Counted from the stretch's first letter, positions 22,665 through 34,597 are shown. The stretch: 64,000 bases of DNA from Ochotona curzoniae (GCF_017591425.1 NW_024467120.1:6014001-6078000); one strand, 5' to 3'. The notes: generated by a model from the sequence alone, not told the origin. Translations and numbers: made by a program.

Positions 22665-22860
22665 CTGCTGTTGTGATGCAGTAGGTTAGGCTCACATCCC
22701 TGACTCAAGCATCCCGTCTCGTAACTGTGGGTCAAGTTCTGGCTGCTTCCATTTTGATCAAGCTACCTACTAAAGTGCCCAGGAAAAGAGAAAAACAGCC
22801 CAAAAGCTTGTTGTGCCCCTGCCATCCATATAGGAGACCCACATGGAGAATCCAATGAAC
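22665..22860 (+). mobile_element. CSINE-type SINE, 3' truncated
   Basis: Head and middle only: GTGATGCAGTAGGTTAGGCT, GGTCAAGTTCTGGCTGCTTC and ATATAGGAGACCCACATGGA. It stops near 22860, where a minus-strand fragment begins. Confidence 0.7.
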
Positions 22861-22935
22861 AGGACTTAAACCATACACTCAAATATGGGATTCAGACATA
22901 TCAAGTGGCCACTTTTGCATCAAATTCCTACGCGT
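22861..22935 (-). mobile_element. CSINE-type SINE fragment
   Basis: On minus, ATCCCATATTTGAGTG and a decayed head remain. It abuts the plus-strand fragment to its left. Confidence 0.5.
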
Positions 22936-22989
22936 GAAAACTTTAAACTAGGTTCAACAGAGGCTTGCCACATTAACGGACTCGAGTTA

Positions 22990-23270
22990 TGTTTGAAAAT
23001 CCTTCCATTTTTTATGAGTATAATTTCACTTTGATGAATTTGAATTTCAAACTGCCAATTGCAGAAACGAATGGAAATGAAAGCAATGACGCTGAGCACT
23101 GTGACTGTACATGGAAGATGTAAAGTGGTGATTAGGTCAACGGTTTCAAAAACAGCAAGGCAATTTATATAGCTCCAAACTGAATTCTGAAGGGCGAAAA
23201 ATGCAATATATAAAGCATCAGAAATACCTGATTCTCTCCATCAAGTTCTTTTGGAGACAGAGATGTGCGA
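22990..23270. promoter_or_regulatory. Candidate conserved noncoding block
   Basis: Repeat-free block with strings such as TTTCAAACTGCCAATTGCAG and ATGCAATATATAAAGCATCA, the latter a near-palindrome around TATATA. It resembles tissue-specific enhancer DNA, but nothing here proves it. Confidence 0.22.
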
Positions 23271-24535
23271 GGCCGAATATAGAATAGCAGCTTTGGAAGT
23301 TGATCTGACTACACAGACACAGCATGTAAACTTAATTTGGACATTTTTGAAAGGATTGAAGAGAGTCCAGGTACAAGTTAAAAAAATAAAACATCCCTTC
23401 TGTCTTGCCTGGCTATCAGTTGCCCAATGGACAGCTGCTGGGTAGGGTAGAGCATCAACAACTATTGCCAGCCGAGAGAGGAATTTCACCTCTCTGCAAG
23501 GCTGAGTAGAAGGAATTGACTTTTCTGTTTGGCTTTTATGCAACTCCAGGTAACCTTAAAATAAAGAGGGCTTTGAGAGAGAAAGCTATGCTTCCCAAAC
23601 GTGTTGCCACAATCACATCATCCATTCTTGTTAGATGCCTGCAGACACAACGGCCAACATGTCCCAAACTATTCATTGCTATTGCTCAGATTCACGAGCT
23701 TCTGTCTCCTACAGAGAAGGATGGCAGATAGAAAGGCTCCAAATGCTCTCCACGTGAAAAGACCATGGTGAAATTCCATCAGACAGAAGCCAGCTCTCTG
23801 GTGAGTGAATTGAGCCTTTTATCAATTGGATTTGTATATATTGCAGAAAGAGCCAAAGAAGGGAGTTACTGTACACCTCGTGTATTTTTAGTTCCCTAGG
23901 ATTAATTGCTATTGGACGGAACACGAGGGGAAGTGAAGAAACAATTGCACTTCAGTCTTCTCTGCTTGTTCGTTAGTTTTCTGAGTTCTCCAGGGCTTGC
24001 TGGACTTGTCTGTTTGCCTTTTCTGATCTGCTATGGTATACTCTGCAACACAGAGGACATGTTATCTGCTTTATGTTTCAAAGGTCACCTCTATTTTATT
24101 TTTCAGTTAATATACTGGTGCATGTGTGTGTCTGTGCGTAGCAGGGTGGGGAAGGAGGGAGTACAAAAACACATACATGCGAACATTTGCTGATCTGATT
24201 TTAGCTTTAAGACTAACTGGAAAGCTGCACACTAACAGAGATTCAGTTGGCAGAATCAACCTGGAAAGTTTTGCAGCCCCCTTACCGTCTGCATTGACTT
24301 TAGTTATTGCAGAAGCAATTCCTTGTGGTAAAATACAAATAAAAAAAGAGAAATCTAATAAAAAATACGAATGTGGAGATAGTATTGCAGTCACAACGTA
24401 AACAAAAGGATTTGGTATTGCTATTTTGATGTTTTTGCCGAGTTCTGCGAATAGAAAAAACCTATCATTTTATTCCCTGCCATGCATGTTCGCCACTCTC
24501 TGCTTTCTCTTCAACTCCCTTTCAGTAACTGGACA
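23271..24535. other. Unique intergenic DNA
   Basis: No gene or clear repeat. Frames of 91-100 codons here have no splice sites or family resemblance. Confidence 0.5.
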
Positions 24536-24539
24536 TTTC

Positions 24540-24640
24540 CATCATTCAGTGACTGTTTACTGAGCGCTTGTCGTGTGGTAGGTGTGCCCTTGGTATTGAG
24601 GAAATAACAATGATTAAGACTGGCTCAGTCTCTGCCACTT
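24540..24640 (-). mobile_element. L2 LINE 3' end relic
   Basis: Reverse of the L2 terminus: TTACTGAGCGCTTGTCGTGT followed by GGTATTGAGGAAATAACAAT. Diverged. Confidence 0.6.
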
Positions 24641-24819
24641 AAACCTAGATAAGTTTTCTTATTTAAAAAAAGACGATAGAAGGGTCACGACCATAAAACC
24701 CTGCCAGTTAGACTGCGGACATTATCTTTCCAGGGATCAGTGCAGTATTATGCTAGCCATAGCTCTGGGGACAAATGATGATGTCAGGAATAAATGTTAA
24801 CTAAAGAAAAGAATGTATT

Positions 24820-25128
24820 CTGAGACCAGCGTTGTGGCATGGCTGGTTGGGTTGCCATGTTGGTACAGCATGTGGGCACTGCTTCACATCACAGCTGCTG
24901 CACTTCCAATTCAGATCCCTGCTAATGACCTGATAAAACAACAGGAGATGGATCAAGTATTTGGGTCCATGCTAGCCATGTGAGAAATCTGCAAGAAGTT
25001 TCTGATTCCTGGCCTGGCCCAGACTTGACTGCTGTGACAATTTGGGCAGTGATTCAGTGGATAGAACATCTCTGTCTTTGTCTCTCTCTGTAATCCTGCT
25101 TTTCAAATAAATTAATATATATATATAT
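24820..25128 (+). mobile_element. CSINE-type SINE with TA-rich tail
   Basis: GAGACCAGCGTTGTGGCATG head, CAGATCCCTGCTAATGACCT, the TTTGTCTCTCTCTGTAATCC tail region and AAATAAATTAATATATATAT. It sits tail to tail with the next element. Confidence 0.9.
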
Positions 25129-25129
25129 A

Positions 25130-25355
25130 TTTTAAAATTGTGTTTCTTTTTACTTGAAAGGCACATTGACAAAGGGAGAAGAAGGCCTGTGCACATGGAT
25201 GTAGAGGCCCGATGACATCCTCCACTGCTTTCCTGAGCACACAAACAGGGAGCTGGATTCAAAGCTGAGCAGCTGGGACATGGACCAGCACCTATGTGGG
25301 ATGCCAGCACCACAGGCAGAGGCTTAATGTACTATACCATATTGCAGGCCCCATA
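25130..25355 (-). mobile_element. CSINE-type SINE, internally shortened
   Basis: TTTTTACTTGAAAGGCACAT, CATCCTCCACTGCTTTCCTG and CACCTATGTGGGATGCCAGC on plus mark the reversed element, ending GCAGGCCCC at 25353. The middle is shortened. Confidence 0.85.
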
Positions 25356-26235
25356 AAAAAACATTTTTTTAAAAGAAGATAAGATACTTAGAAGTGTTTG
25401 TAGCAGCAGCAATCAAAATTGATCGCAAAGGTTGTGCAAAGAGGAAGCTTTTACTTTATCCATTGATCTGAACAGATTCATCTGACTCCAAACCTCAGGT
25501 TGGTTACCATTTCCTGCGAACATATTTTTGCGTGCTCTATTTTTTTCAATTGATGATGCTGAATCAATAAGCTGCATCAGGCTTTACTTCTTAGTGGTCC
25601 ATTTTGAAGGTACTAAGGTGGACACCCCACTCTTGAGACTGAAGTGGCATGGTGGATGTGCAACACACATAATCACCAAGGGCTCCCTGCTAAGACAGAC
25701 CCCAGCCTTGCTTTAAATATGTGACCTTGATGCTCTAACATCCTTGCTGCTTTTGGACAAGGAATCTCACACTGAATACACCAAACCTGGGAAATTTACA
25801 ATATCAGCCATGTCCTTAGAAAAAGAAGGTGACTGAACTGAAGACCTGGACATGGGATGGAGAAACCCTGCTTGGACACTTATTTCACATTCTTACTCTC
25901 ACCTGGGTTTAATGGATAGCCAATGTTTACAGACTTTTGCCTTGAATAATTAATTACAAATGCTGGAGTAACAATTCACTAAGAAATCATTTTCCTAATA
26001 TATATTCAATAAAAATTAATTGAGCAAAGACCTTGTGTACATGGACCAACTAAATCTTAAACTTTGAAAGTTTCACTGGTCAATTGCAATCGAGCTTCTT
26101 GACACTTAATATGTCAAAGAAACAATGAAGAAAGCATTACAGCTGTTGACTAAATTATACCTAGAAATGCTTATGCAGAAGGCAGTCTGTTGAATAGAAA
26201 TAAGAATTGCAATGACAACACCTGCGTCAAGCACA
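25356..26235. other. Unique AT-rich DNA
   Basis: No recognisable gene or repeat. Confidence 0.5.
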
Positions 26236-26239
26236 GGGT

Positions 26240-26435
26240 TTTGTCTGACTATTTAACTGATCTTCTCTCAGATACTTACACATTTTGGGCCTTCAGAATT
26301 TTTATGTACAGAGAAACTAATGCTGTGTTTCGGGGTTGGTGAAAGAATTAAATTAAATAGTTGTAGGCTAAAGTGTCTATTATGTACTGTGACACATGGT
26401 AAGTATTCAGTAAATTATTGTGTTGGTTTGATATA
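26240..26435 (+). mobile_element. MIR SINE relic
   Basis: Late part matches the MIR 3' half: GTGAAAGAATTAAATTAAAT, then GTGACACATGGTAAGTATTC and AGTAAATTATTG. An ancient mammalian SINE. Confidence 0.65.
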
Positions 26436-27385
26436 ATTATAAGTCTTAGAGATAGTAATAGAATTCCTCTCCCTGAATACAAAGAGAAAAAAAAAAGTAA
26501 TGAGAAACAAAACCTCTGAGGGAAGAATCACGTGGGCAAGGGGAGTTGGGCAGGGGCAGGGAGCTAAGAACTGCCAACCCCCAAGCTACGTGCACCCACT
26601 TACTCCAGTCTTCCAAGCTGATACAACATGGCTGATGGTTTGGTACACCCGCCCTCATCATGCAGCAACGATTCACTTTTCTTCATGCTCCAGATACAGT
26701 GATGCCTTCTTGGAGAATACCATATGTGCCGCTTCCGCATCCCAAAGCATCTCTTCTCTGATGCTTCTAACCTGCTCTGCTCAGGGCCCCACTCCTACCC
26801 TGGAAAAGGATGCCTGGCCAGGGGTCATTGTCTCTCTTCAAGTTTCTTTCTCTCACATCCCAGTGTACACCAACCCTCTGCCTTTCAACAAATCCTGACC
26901 GTTTGGTCATTTTTTTTTTAAATGAAGCATTATCATGAATTTTGAGGATTTAAAAGGCTATGATTCCAAAACGGATTCTCCTCATACTTAGCTTTATCTG
27001 ACCATTTTCATATTCTGCATACTAGCTGACATCACTATTGTGGACATGAAGATTTTTCTTTCTTATTAAATAGCATTTATACCTCCAGACCCACAGGGAC
27101 ATGGATACTTAGATAAATCCCACTCATTGTGGGGGATTTTGTTAGTGTGACATGTGTATGTGAATAGCCATGCAATGAAACAGAGATTCCAAAGTAGAAT
27201 CAAATTAACTTACCATCATCACCATAGCTCAACATCACTACTTTCAACTTTGTAGAACTGAATCAACAAACAATTTGGGATTGCATCCCAAGCTGTATTT
27301 TGGTCCATGCTGCTCAGTCCTAGATCAGAAAGCAAATACTGCTTGCTTTGGAGTCCTGAAGTCAACCTAGAAAGTAGATATAGCT
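26436..27385. other. Unique DNA, includes a 132-codon chance frame
   Basis: The plus frame 26500-26898 has no start context, splice signals or resemblance to a known family and is not called. T-run at 26910-26919. Confidence 0.45.
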
Positions 27386-27389
27386 GTTT

Positions 27390-27690
27390 AAAAAAATATA
27401 TATATATATATTTGTTTATTTTTACTTGAAAGGCAGATTTACAGAGAAAAGCAGAGCAGAGATCTTCCATCTACTGGTTCACACTCATCTCCCCAAAATG
27501 ACCACAACAGTCAGAGCTCAGTCAATCTGAAGCCAGGAGCCAGGAGCTTCTGCATCTCCCACATGGATTCTCCACTGCTTTTCGTGGCTATTAACACGGA
27601 ACTGATCAGAAGTGGAGAGCCAGGACTTGAACTGATGCCCATATGGGATGCCAGTCCTGGCCTCCATCACACTGACCCTTTGATGTTGCG
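27390..27690 (-). mobile_element. CSINE-type SINE
   Basis: A (TA)n next to the reversed tail TTTTTACTTGAAAGGCAGAT, then CTTCCATCTACTGGTTCACA, ATCTGAAGCCAGGAGCCAGG and GCCCATATGGGATGCCAGTC. Confidence 0.9.
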
Positions 27691-28535
27691 CTCAAGCTAA
27701 TGAATAGTTTGGGGACAACAGTCAATAGTCATCAAGGTATTGGCTTCTAATGTGTGTTTTTCACATTCTAACATTCTAAATGAGCCATTTATAAATCCTG
27801 TTGATAGTCTCATAATCAGTTTTGCTCTATGCAAATGTTGCACACGTGAAGGATTTTTGGTGCATAAGTTGATGTTTGCCAAGTTAAAACCTCCAATGCT
27901 GTCAGAATATGTGAAAGATTTTGTACCTGCTAAATGTGGAGTTTGCACCTGACAGAAGGGGAAAACAGGTTACAGAGGTTTAGTGCATCTGTTGAGGGAG
28001 AATGAAAGAAGTTTGCAAAGATACAGTTCTAGCCGAGCTGGTGAGAAAGCTATGGAAAGATACACACACACAAAACCAAAAACAACTCAAGCAATGATGC
28101 TCTTCTTGTTTTTCCGACTCCGACTTGTTTCCTGAAGTTCGATGCCTATAGTGAAAAGTACGAAATACTTTTACATGTCTAGATGCCAGCTCCTTTAGCT
28201 TCTGTCACTTGCTAGGAAGCAAAACAAGGTCAGACTCTAAAGTTGCAAAAACACATATTAGCTACTACGCCACACACCTAGAAAATCCCCCAAAAATGTG
28301 CAAAGCTCTGTCTGAAAGGTGACTAAAAGTAATATATTCAGAGAAAGATGGGAGCCATATTTTATGGGCATGCCAACTGGGTATCATGCAGTTGAAATAA
28401 CTTTTTAATCCTTTATAGCTTATTATCTCTAGGGTGCAACATGTAGGCCTGTCTTCTAACATCCGGGTCATCTCATTTGAGCTTCTTTCCAATGGTCAGC
28501 ACCTCTGAGTGGTCTTTGTGAAACACACTGACAGG
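27691..28535. other. Unique intergenic DNA
   Basis: No recognisable gene or repeat. Confidence 0.5.
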
Positions 28536-28539
28536 TCGC

Positions 28540-28770
28540 CCCACAGTCCTATCATTTCCATCCCCTCCCTTTCTGCAGAACTTTTCTTCATAGCACCTGA
28601 AACTTTACAATACTTCTCCTGTTCATATACGTATTGATTTCCTTTCCTTTTAAGATGTATTGTCACAAGGGCAGATTATATATAACTATGACTGTACCCC
28701 CCTAATACTTAGAACAGTAACCTGTGCTTGATAGGAATTCCATTATTATTTTTCAAATTAATGAAGTACC
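28540..28770 (+). mobile_element. L2 LINE 3' end relic
   Basis: Order matches the L2 3' UTR: CTTCATAGCACCTGAAACTT, then TGTCACAAGGGCAGATTATA, ACTTAGAACAGTAACCTGTG and a short AT-rich end. Diverged. Confidence 0.7.
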
Positions 28771-28910
28771 TGTGAAAACCCTGGCAATCCCTATGGAGCA
28801 GGCAGCTTTGCACTGACACGCAGCTGTCTGCTGTCATATGTTCTCACCTAATTCTGCCTGAAGAGAATCTTTTCAGGGACACGTGCTTTGGTCCAAGATT
28901 TTCCCTCTCC

Positions 28911-28937
28911 TTTGCTGTGTTTGCTGTGTCTGCTGTG
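28911..28937. repeat. 9-base tandem triplication
   Basis: TTTGCTGTG, TTTGCTGTG and TCTGCTGTG occur in a row. Confidence 0.85.
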
Positions 28938-29990
28938 TCATTAGCCCAAGGGATATCTGAATTCAATTTGCAGAGAAATGCCACAGATAGAAACGATAAT
29001 GTCCCCTCAACTTAAAAAGGGCTGAACAGGTTTTGAAAGTGTTTTATGAACTGGAAACCTTCCTATGAGGTATTCTACTGCAGCCCCATAAAACCTTACA
29101 CCCTACTGGAATGTCATCCTGTTAAATTTGGCAGAGTTTCCTTCCTCCATGTAATGAGTTCAATTCATGTTTTCATTTCAGTTCATACCAGATACAAATC
29201 AGTGTCACTGCCATAGGCAACACTTCGCAGAATTCCCAGGCACTTGGGGCTGAGGGAGTGAATGCCAACCTCTCCCTTTCACAAGGGGGCTCTGTAGTGT
29301 TTAACTGTCATTTGCCCGCCTTGGTGCCAGGGCCTGTGGAGGCTCTTGGCTGAGTGGGTTTCCAGCTTCTATCTCCACACCAACTCGTCTTCCAAGCCTC
29401 TTTGCATTTCCTGTGGCAATCCCTTTTGTGTTCCTCTGAGAAAGAAACAATAATTGCTTCTTTCTTTTCTTTCTTTTTTTTTTCCCTCCAAGAGGAGAGT
29501 TCAAGAGTACAAGTGGTTTTAGTTAGGAATTCAATAAACACTTTGGCAGCAAAGAGCAAAGCCTTGTAGAAAAGACCTAGTGATTCTTGCATTTCTACTT
29601 TACAGTGGATATTTTCACAGGAGGAAAATTGAACACAATCAGTGCTAGGAAAGATTCTCTCTACCCTTTGCAAATACAGCAAGTTACTAAAATCTAACGC
29701 CTACTCAAAGGTTCCTTACAGGTGGTAGTACCAATGGCCATTGATGCTGCAATAGCCTTGGCAACAATGGCATTAAGAACCTCCCCAACCTGAGGAGACC
29801 CTCTGCAGATTAGCACCAACTGCCTACTGCCAAACACCTAGAAGCTTCGCTGGCATCCAGTGGATGATGCCATCCCATTGGGTCCTTGGTAGAAGTCCTT
29901 CAGCCAGCTCCTCACTGCCCCAAGCTGAAACCTAAGGCTTCAAAGAGAGAGACAAGAAGGGTTAGCACAGGTTTTAAGGTAAAAGGAGGT
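28938..29990. other. Unique intergenic DNA
   Basis: No clear gene. A T/C-rich tract lies near 29459-29488. Overlapping frames of 67-124 codons on minus at 29301-29682 are driven by that A/G-rich tract. Confidence 0.5.
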
Positions 29991-29994
29991 TTGC

Positions 29995-30310
29995 AGATCT
30001 GGTGCTGTGACATAGGACCTTAAGTTGCTTGATGCCTACTGCTCTGGTATCACATGTGGACAACAGTTCGAGTCTTGGCCCCTCAACTGCTGATCCAGCT
30101 CCATGATAATGTGTCTGGGAAAGCTGCAGAAGATGGCTCAAGTGCTTGGGTCTTTGTCACCCACGTAGAAGACCCAGATGACGCTCCTAGCCTTGGCTTG
30201 GCTTAACCCCAGGCTCTATGATCATCTGGGATTGAACCAGCAGATGGAAGCTTGCGGCTCCATATTTCTCTCTCACCTCTTCTTTCTCTCTCTCAGCAGT
30301 TTAAAAAAGA
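29995..30310 (+). mobile_element. CSINE-type SINE
   Basis: GATCTGGTGCTGTGACATAG head, GATGGCTCAAGTGCTTGGGT, a GGATTGAACCAGCAGATGGA block and a TTTCTCTCTCTCAGCAGTTT end. Confidence 0.85.
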
Positions 30311-31655
30311 AAAGGGAGGAATGAGTGCAAAGCCAAAAATTATAATGATTTTTTAAAAAGTGTTTTCTTCATATTCCTAAGAAAGGTAAATATCTCACAC
30401 ATCATTTTTCATGCATGCATGAATATGTTCCTTTGAGGCAGAACTAGGTGAGAATATGTGATCACTAGATTGAAACCAGAGTACCAAGAATCTTCCATTT
30501 ACTCTTGATGTCAGGAGAGCTAGACAACAGAATGGAACCTCGTCTGAGTGGCTGGTTGATGGACCTGTTCCGACTCTGTCTTCAGTAGCTGATGACTATA
30601 TGGTGTTGTATGGGAAGACAGTTTATCTACCTAATCATCAACTGTCAGTGAATCCACCAAGCCACGGGGTACAGAGGGGTACCCTTCCTGTATGGCCTGA
30701 AGAATTCCCCATTTCATGGGAAACCCAGTCTCCTCTTCACTTGTAGGCCTCTCAGTTAGCTATTTTGTTGTCATGGGCATCAAAGAGATGCTGTTTCTCT
30801 GTTAAAATGGCACAGGTACCTCAAGTTCAACTAGTAATTGACAAAAATAAGGACAGATACTGCAAAGAAATCTGTGAAAGTGGTGATGCCCAAGCTTTAA
30901 AATCGACCAACTTTAGGCCTTGCACGAGAAGCTGGACACCATGAGGGAGCGTGGCCGACACAAGTTCTTTGGTGTGTATTCAAAGTGCAGAGCTCATGTA
31001 AATAATCTGTCAGTACTGTAACCTGGATCAAAGGCACGAGAAATGAAATTTTACAAAATTATTTCAGATGCTACGGCATAGTCTCTACTTCAAAAGCAGG
31101 TTCGATTTCGATTATTCAAGTGAGTCCTGGCATTTTAATGGATCCTATCTCAACTAACATGCAGGAAGCAATCACGATTTTAAAAACTGTGTTTCATCAC
31201 TAGTTGGACTGGCTGCACCATCAGTGTGCCTGTCTCAAAAAACTTGTCGGGATGAGAAGAAACTGCTGTCTCCACCCTCAAGGCCATATCTGCACGTGGG
31301 CTGGATCTCACTTTGGCCTGTTAGGAGGTAGTTCTCCATAACCTGGAGCATCAGTTCTAAGTAATGATTACTTCAGTGAACTGCAGAAATCAAAAAAAAA
31401 GTAACCATCCCAGGGAGATTGTCAGAAAAAACTCAGCTTTTTCTTCATCACAGAATGAGGTGGGAAGGAAGCAGGGCATGCTAAACTGTTGGGATAGGCA
31501 GTGAGTAATTTTATGACAGGCGATGGGGGCAGTGGAGGAGGGCCAGGAGAGGCCAAGAACCCCCCCCCCCCCGCCAGAGCTGCAGGGGACCGCACAGAGG
31601 GGGGGACATTTGATGCCAAGCTGTCAGTAGGAAAGGAGGGCGATGCCGTGGCAGA
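30311..31655. other. Unique intergenic DNA
   Basis: No recognised gene. A (C)n run of about 14 lies at 31559-31572 inside a G/C-rich patch (31520-31620). Confidence 0.5.
31559..31572. repeat. Poly(C) run
   Basis: About fourteen consecutive C in a GC-rich local patch. It is a potential G-quadruplex or i-motif site only if partnered with other runs; GGGGGG at about 31600 is the only nearby G-run. Confidence 0.75.
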
Positions 31656-31699
31656 GCTAGGAGAGGTCAATAAATCACCACCCTTATCTTGCAAACAGA

Positions 31700-32220
31700 G
31701 CCTGTGACTTCAGAAATTAGCTCATTTATTCTGCACAATTAAATTTATTGAAGTGTGACAGGAAAAGTTTCGGAGGCAGCGGAGCAGAAAGACGGCAACA
31801 GCCGAGGCGAGCATCTGAGTGAATGACACAATTAGTTGATTTTCATTTTATTTATCAATATAATTATTGAATTGTATTTATCCTTTTTCACAGATTTCTA
31901 CAATTATTACTGTGCAGGCCCCTAGGGAAAGAATTAGTTCAAATTTTCAGTCCGAGTTAATGTGATTATGGAGCAGTTAATAAAAGGAAAGTTCTTTAAA
32001 GTGCTACACAATCTTGTATTCAATGTCACTCCCATCACCAGGCTTAGAAATCCAGTTCCTTTTCATGTGCGTGCAGTAAATTGAATTTAAATTTCTGAGT
32101 GTGTTGAATTCCCCAAGAAGGAATTGAGCTGGAGCTGCCAGGACCCTCTTCCACAGGACTTTAAAGCAGGAACAGATTTGTCTTGAATTTAAAATTGCCA
32201 AGAGGAACTTTTACAACAAC
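31700..32220. promoter_or_regulatory. Best candidate developmental enhancer / conserved element
   Basis: A repeat-free block of clustered homeodomain, octamer-like and T-rich sites: GAATGACACAATTAGTTGAT, ATTTATCAATATAATTATTG, GAATTAGTTCAAATTTTCAG, GAGTTAATGTGATTATGGAG and GCAGTAAATTGAATTTAAAT. The texture (AT-rich, low CpG, no repeats, no open frame) is that of deeply conserved noncoding elements near developmental genes. Cross-species alignment was not possible. Confidence 0.4.
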
Positions 32221-32287
32221 GTTTTTTTGGGGGTCTTGCATATGACATAAAAAAGAAACTCTCAAATATTTCCAGAACTTTATGAAG

Positions 32288-32314
32288 TGTAGGAAAGAAA
32301 AAAAAAAAAAAAAC
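32288..32314. repeat. Poly(A) run
   Basis: Long A-run without an attached recognisable retroposon body. Confidence 0.8.
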
Positions 32315-32329
32315 AAGTAGAAGTGATGG

Positions 32330-32705
32330 GACTGCTTGCTGCAATGGTTTATCTAACCTTTTTTCGGTACCTGGAATTTTACTTTGTGAACACATTTCCA
32401 AAAGAGACTAAATAAAGGCTGTCCAGGTAGTATTCACGTTTCCGGGAAGAGGCTGAGCGCTCTGCTGGGGAATTTCTGGGAAAAGAGTCTATCCACCCGA
32501 AGCAGCAATGTATGTATACAGGCGCGGCCTGTTGGGCTGCAATACTCCACTGAACTGGCAGACTTATGGCGGGGGCCGAGGTCTGCAACTTCACCCTTTC
32601 CCACAGGGAGCTCGACATCCTTCACCTGCAGGCTTCCGTTGGCATTAGAGAGGTGCTGGGACTTTGTGAAAATGGCAAGAAGACACGCAAGTTCAAATTT
32701 TAACA
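32330..32705. other. Unique moderately GC-rich block next to candidate enhancer
   Basis: No repeat. It contains several CpGs (for example GGCGCGGCCTG near 32521 and GGCGGGGGCCGAGG near 32567). Short minus frames at 32379-32706 show no family resemblance. It could be an extension of the regulatory block. Confidence 0.3.
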
Positions 32706-33019
32706 CTCAAAAATCAGTACTGGTGTTCCAGAGAGATCTGTTGAAGCTGTGATGCCAAGCTTGGAATCTCTGTGGATCAGAGAGAGGGAGCATTTTTTCA
32801 AATCTCTATTTTCATGTTTGCGATAACGCATTTTAGTTTACATTACAGTGAAAGGCTTAATCCTTTCCTAAAAGAAAGAGCTCAGCAAATATAAAGTACA
32901 AAGATCATAATTCAACAAGAAAGAATATAGGCAAAGGCTACAGAAAATAATCAAATAAAAAGTGCTTATTTTCCTTATGTGCAGTAAATTTAAAAATAGT
33001 CACAGATCATTAAAACTAG

Positions 33020-33125
33020 TGATATAAGCTAACACAGACAGACAAACACCACGTGCTTTTCCTTATATGTGGGGGCTAAAATTAAAAAGGAAAGAAACAA
33101 AGAAGTGCCTGGGCAGGTCAGTTTT
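33020..33125 (+). mobile_element. L1 3' region fragment
   Basis: CACAGACAGACAAACACCAC and TTTTCCTTATATGTGGGGGC match the repeated L1M 3' end phrase in which an aca-rich run is followed by cttatatgtgg. Short and diverged. Confidence 0.5.
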
Positions 33126-33129
33126 ACAG

Positions 33130-33970
33130 CAAACACAACGGTTTGTCAAACTTTGTTTTAAATCTTTGTCATAAGGAGCATTTTGCAATGAATATTCCCA
33201 GATCCTACCTCCAGGATAGGAAGCAGGCTTGAATGTTGCCATAAATAATGTATTGGCCGTGGCCTTGGGACCAACTTAGAGAAATAAGAAAAGCGCTTGA
33301 GAAAAACTCAGATTGGATTAATAGCAGCTCTTACAAAGACAGGCTGTACTGCAATCTGTAAAACTTGGAGGGTAGTTCTTCCACAGGTGAAGATGAGACC
33401 TTTTTCTTCATCCTCATCTCAACCTGGGCTCCTAGCACACAAATGCAGCAGTACCAATCACTGCCACCCAACCACAGGGCACATTTTTTCCATTGATTTG
33501 TATTTGATAGCACTTGCAGAAATAGTCAACATTCACTTAGTGTATGATACGACCTAGAATACTTGCTCCTGCCTCCTTTTCTTACACCCTCCCACTTAAT
33601 CTACCAGCAAGATCCGTCTGTCTTTCATTAATCAAGCTTTGGATGAGTCTACTTCTTTTTGAAGCCCACTAGTACAAGCCATCATCCCTCACTGTGCAAG
33701 CCACGTGACTGGAGCAGAGTTGGCAGGAGAGAATCAGGTGTTCGTATCAATGCGATAGCAAAGGCCAATTATGTATGCCCTGTAAAGCTTCAACTTCCGA
33801 TTCTTTTCTCGGTGTGATGAGATGCCCAGTACATTCAGACCTGAGCCACCCTTTTAAAACGTTCACTCTGAGAGCTAAATAGAGTAGAAGCTGTGAAAAG
33901 TACACATGCTCCTTAATGCATAATGGGATTGACTGTCAATAAGTCCATTGACTTAGAAGTATTCTAGGAA
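33130..33970. other. Unique intergenic DNA
   Basis: No recognised gene or repeat. The string AATGCATAATGGGATTGACT near 33917 may be constrained, but this is only an impression. Confidence 0.4.
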
Positions 33971-33974
33971 AGGA

Positions 33975-34233
33975 CCACCTTGTGGGCACTGGGTTAAGTC
34001 AAGTCAGTGTAGCAGCCCCTATTGGAGTGCTAGTTAGAGTCCTGCTTTGTTTCTAATTCTGCTCCCTGCAAATGTTCTTCAAAAGGCAGCAGAAGGGGGC
34101 CCACGTACCCCAGTTCCTGCTGGCTTCAGCCTGGGGGAGGCCCAGCTATTAAAAGCTCCTTGGGAATGAACCAGCAAATAAAAATCCGTGTCTCTTGTTT
34201 CTTTCAAACAAATCCAATTAAATCTTTTTTAAA
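33975..34233 (+). mobile_element. CSINE-type SINE, diverged
   Basis: TTGGAGTGCTAGTTAGAGTC, TTCTGCTCCCTGCAAATGTT and GGGAATGAACCAGCAAATAA, ending in AAATCTTTTTT. Tail to tail with the next copy. Confidence 0.75.
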
Positions 34234-34249
34234 AATGAAAATGCATATA

Positions 34250-34597
34250 TTTTAAGATTTATTTATTTTTATTGGAAAATAAGATTTTTTAATGTTGGAA
34301 AATTAGATTTACAGTGTGACGGAGACAAAGATCTTCTATCAGCTGGTTCACTCCCCAAGTGGCGGCAATGGTCGGTGCTGAACCAATCTGAAACCAGGAG
34401 CCAAGAACTTCTTCCGGGTGTGCCACACAGGTGCAGGGTCCCAAGGCTTTGCATCATCCTCTACTGCCTTCTCAGGCAACAACAAGAAGGGGGCTGGAAG
34501 GGAAGTAGAGTAGCCAGAATATGAATTGGAGCTCATATGGAATCCTGGATGTGCGAGGCTAGGACTTTAGCAACTAGGCTACAACACCAGGGGCAAT
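34250..34597 (-). mobile_element. CSINE-type SINE
   Basis: On plus: AAGATTTATTTATTTTTATT, CTGGTTCACTCCCCAAGTGG, CCAGGAGCCAAGAACTTCTT and GGCTACAACACCAGGGG at the head. Confidence 0.9.

Noticed and set aside
26500..26898. 132-codon plus-strand frame
   Set aside because: No family resemblance, no acceptor/donor pair, and no retrocopy features such as poly(A) or direct repeats.
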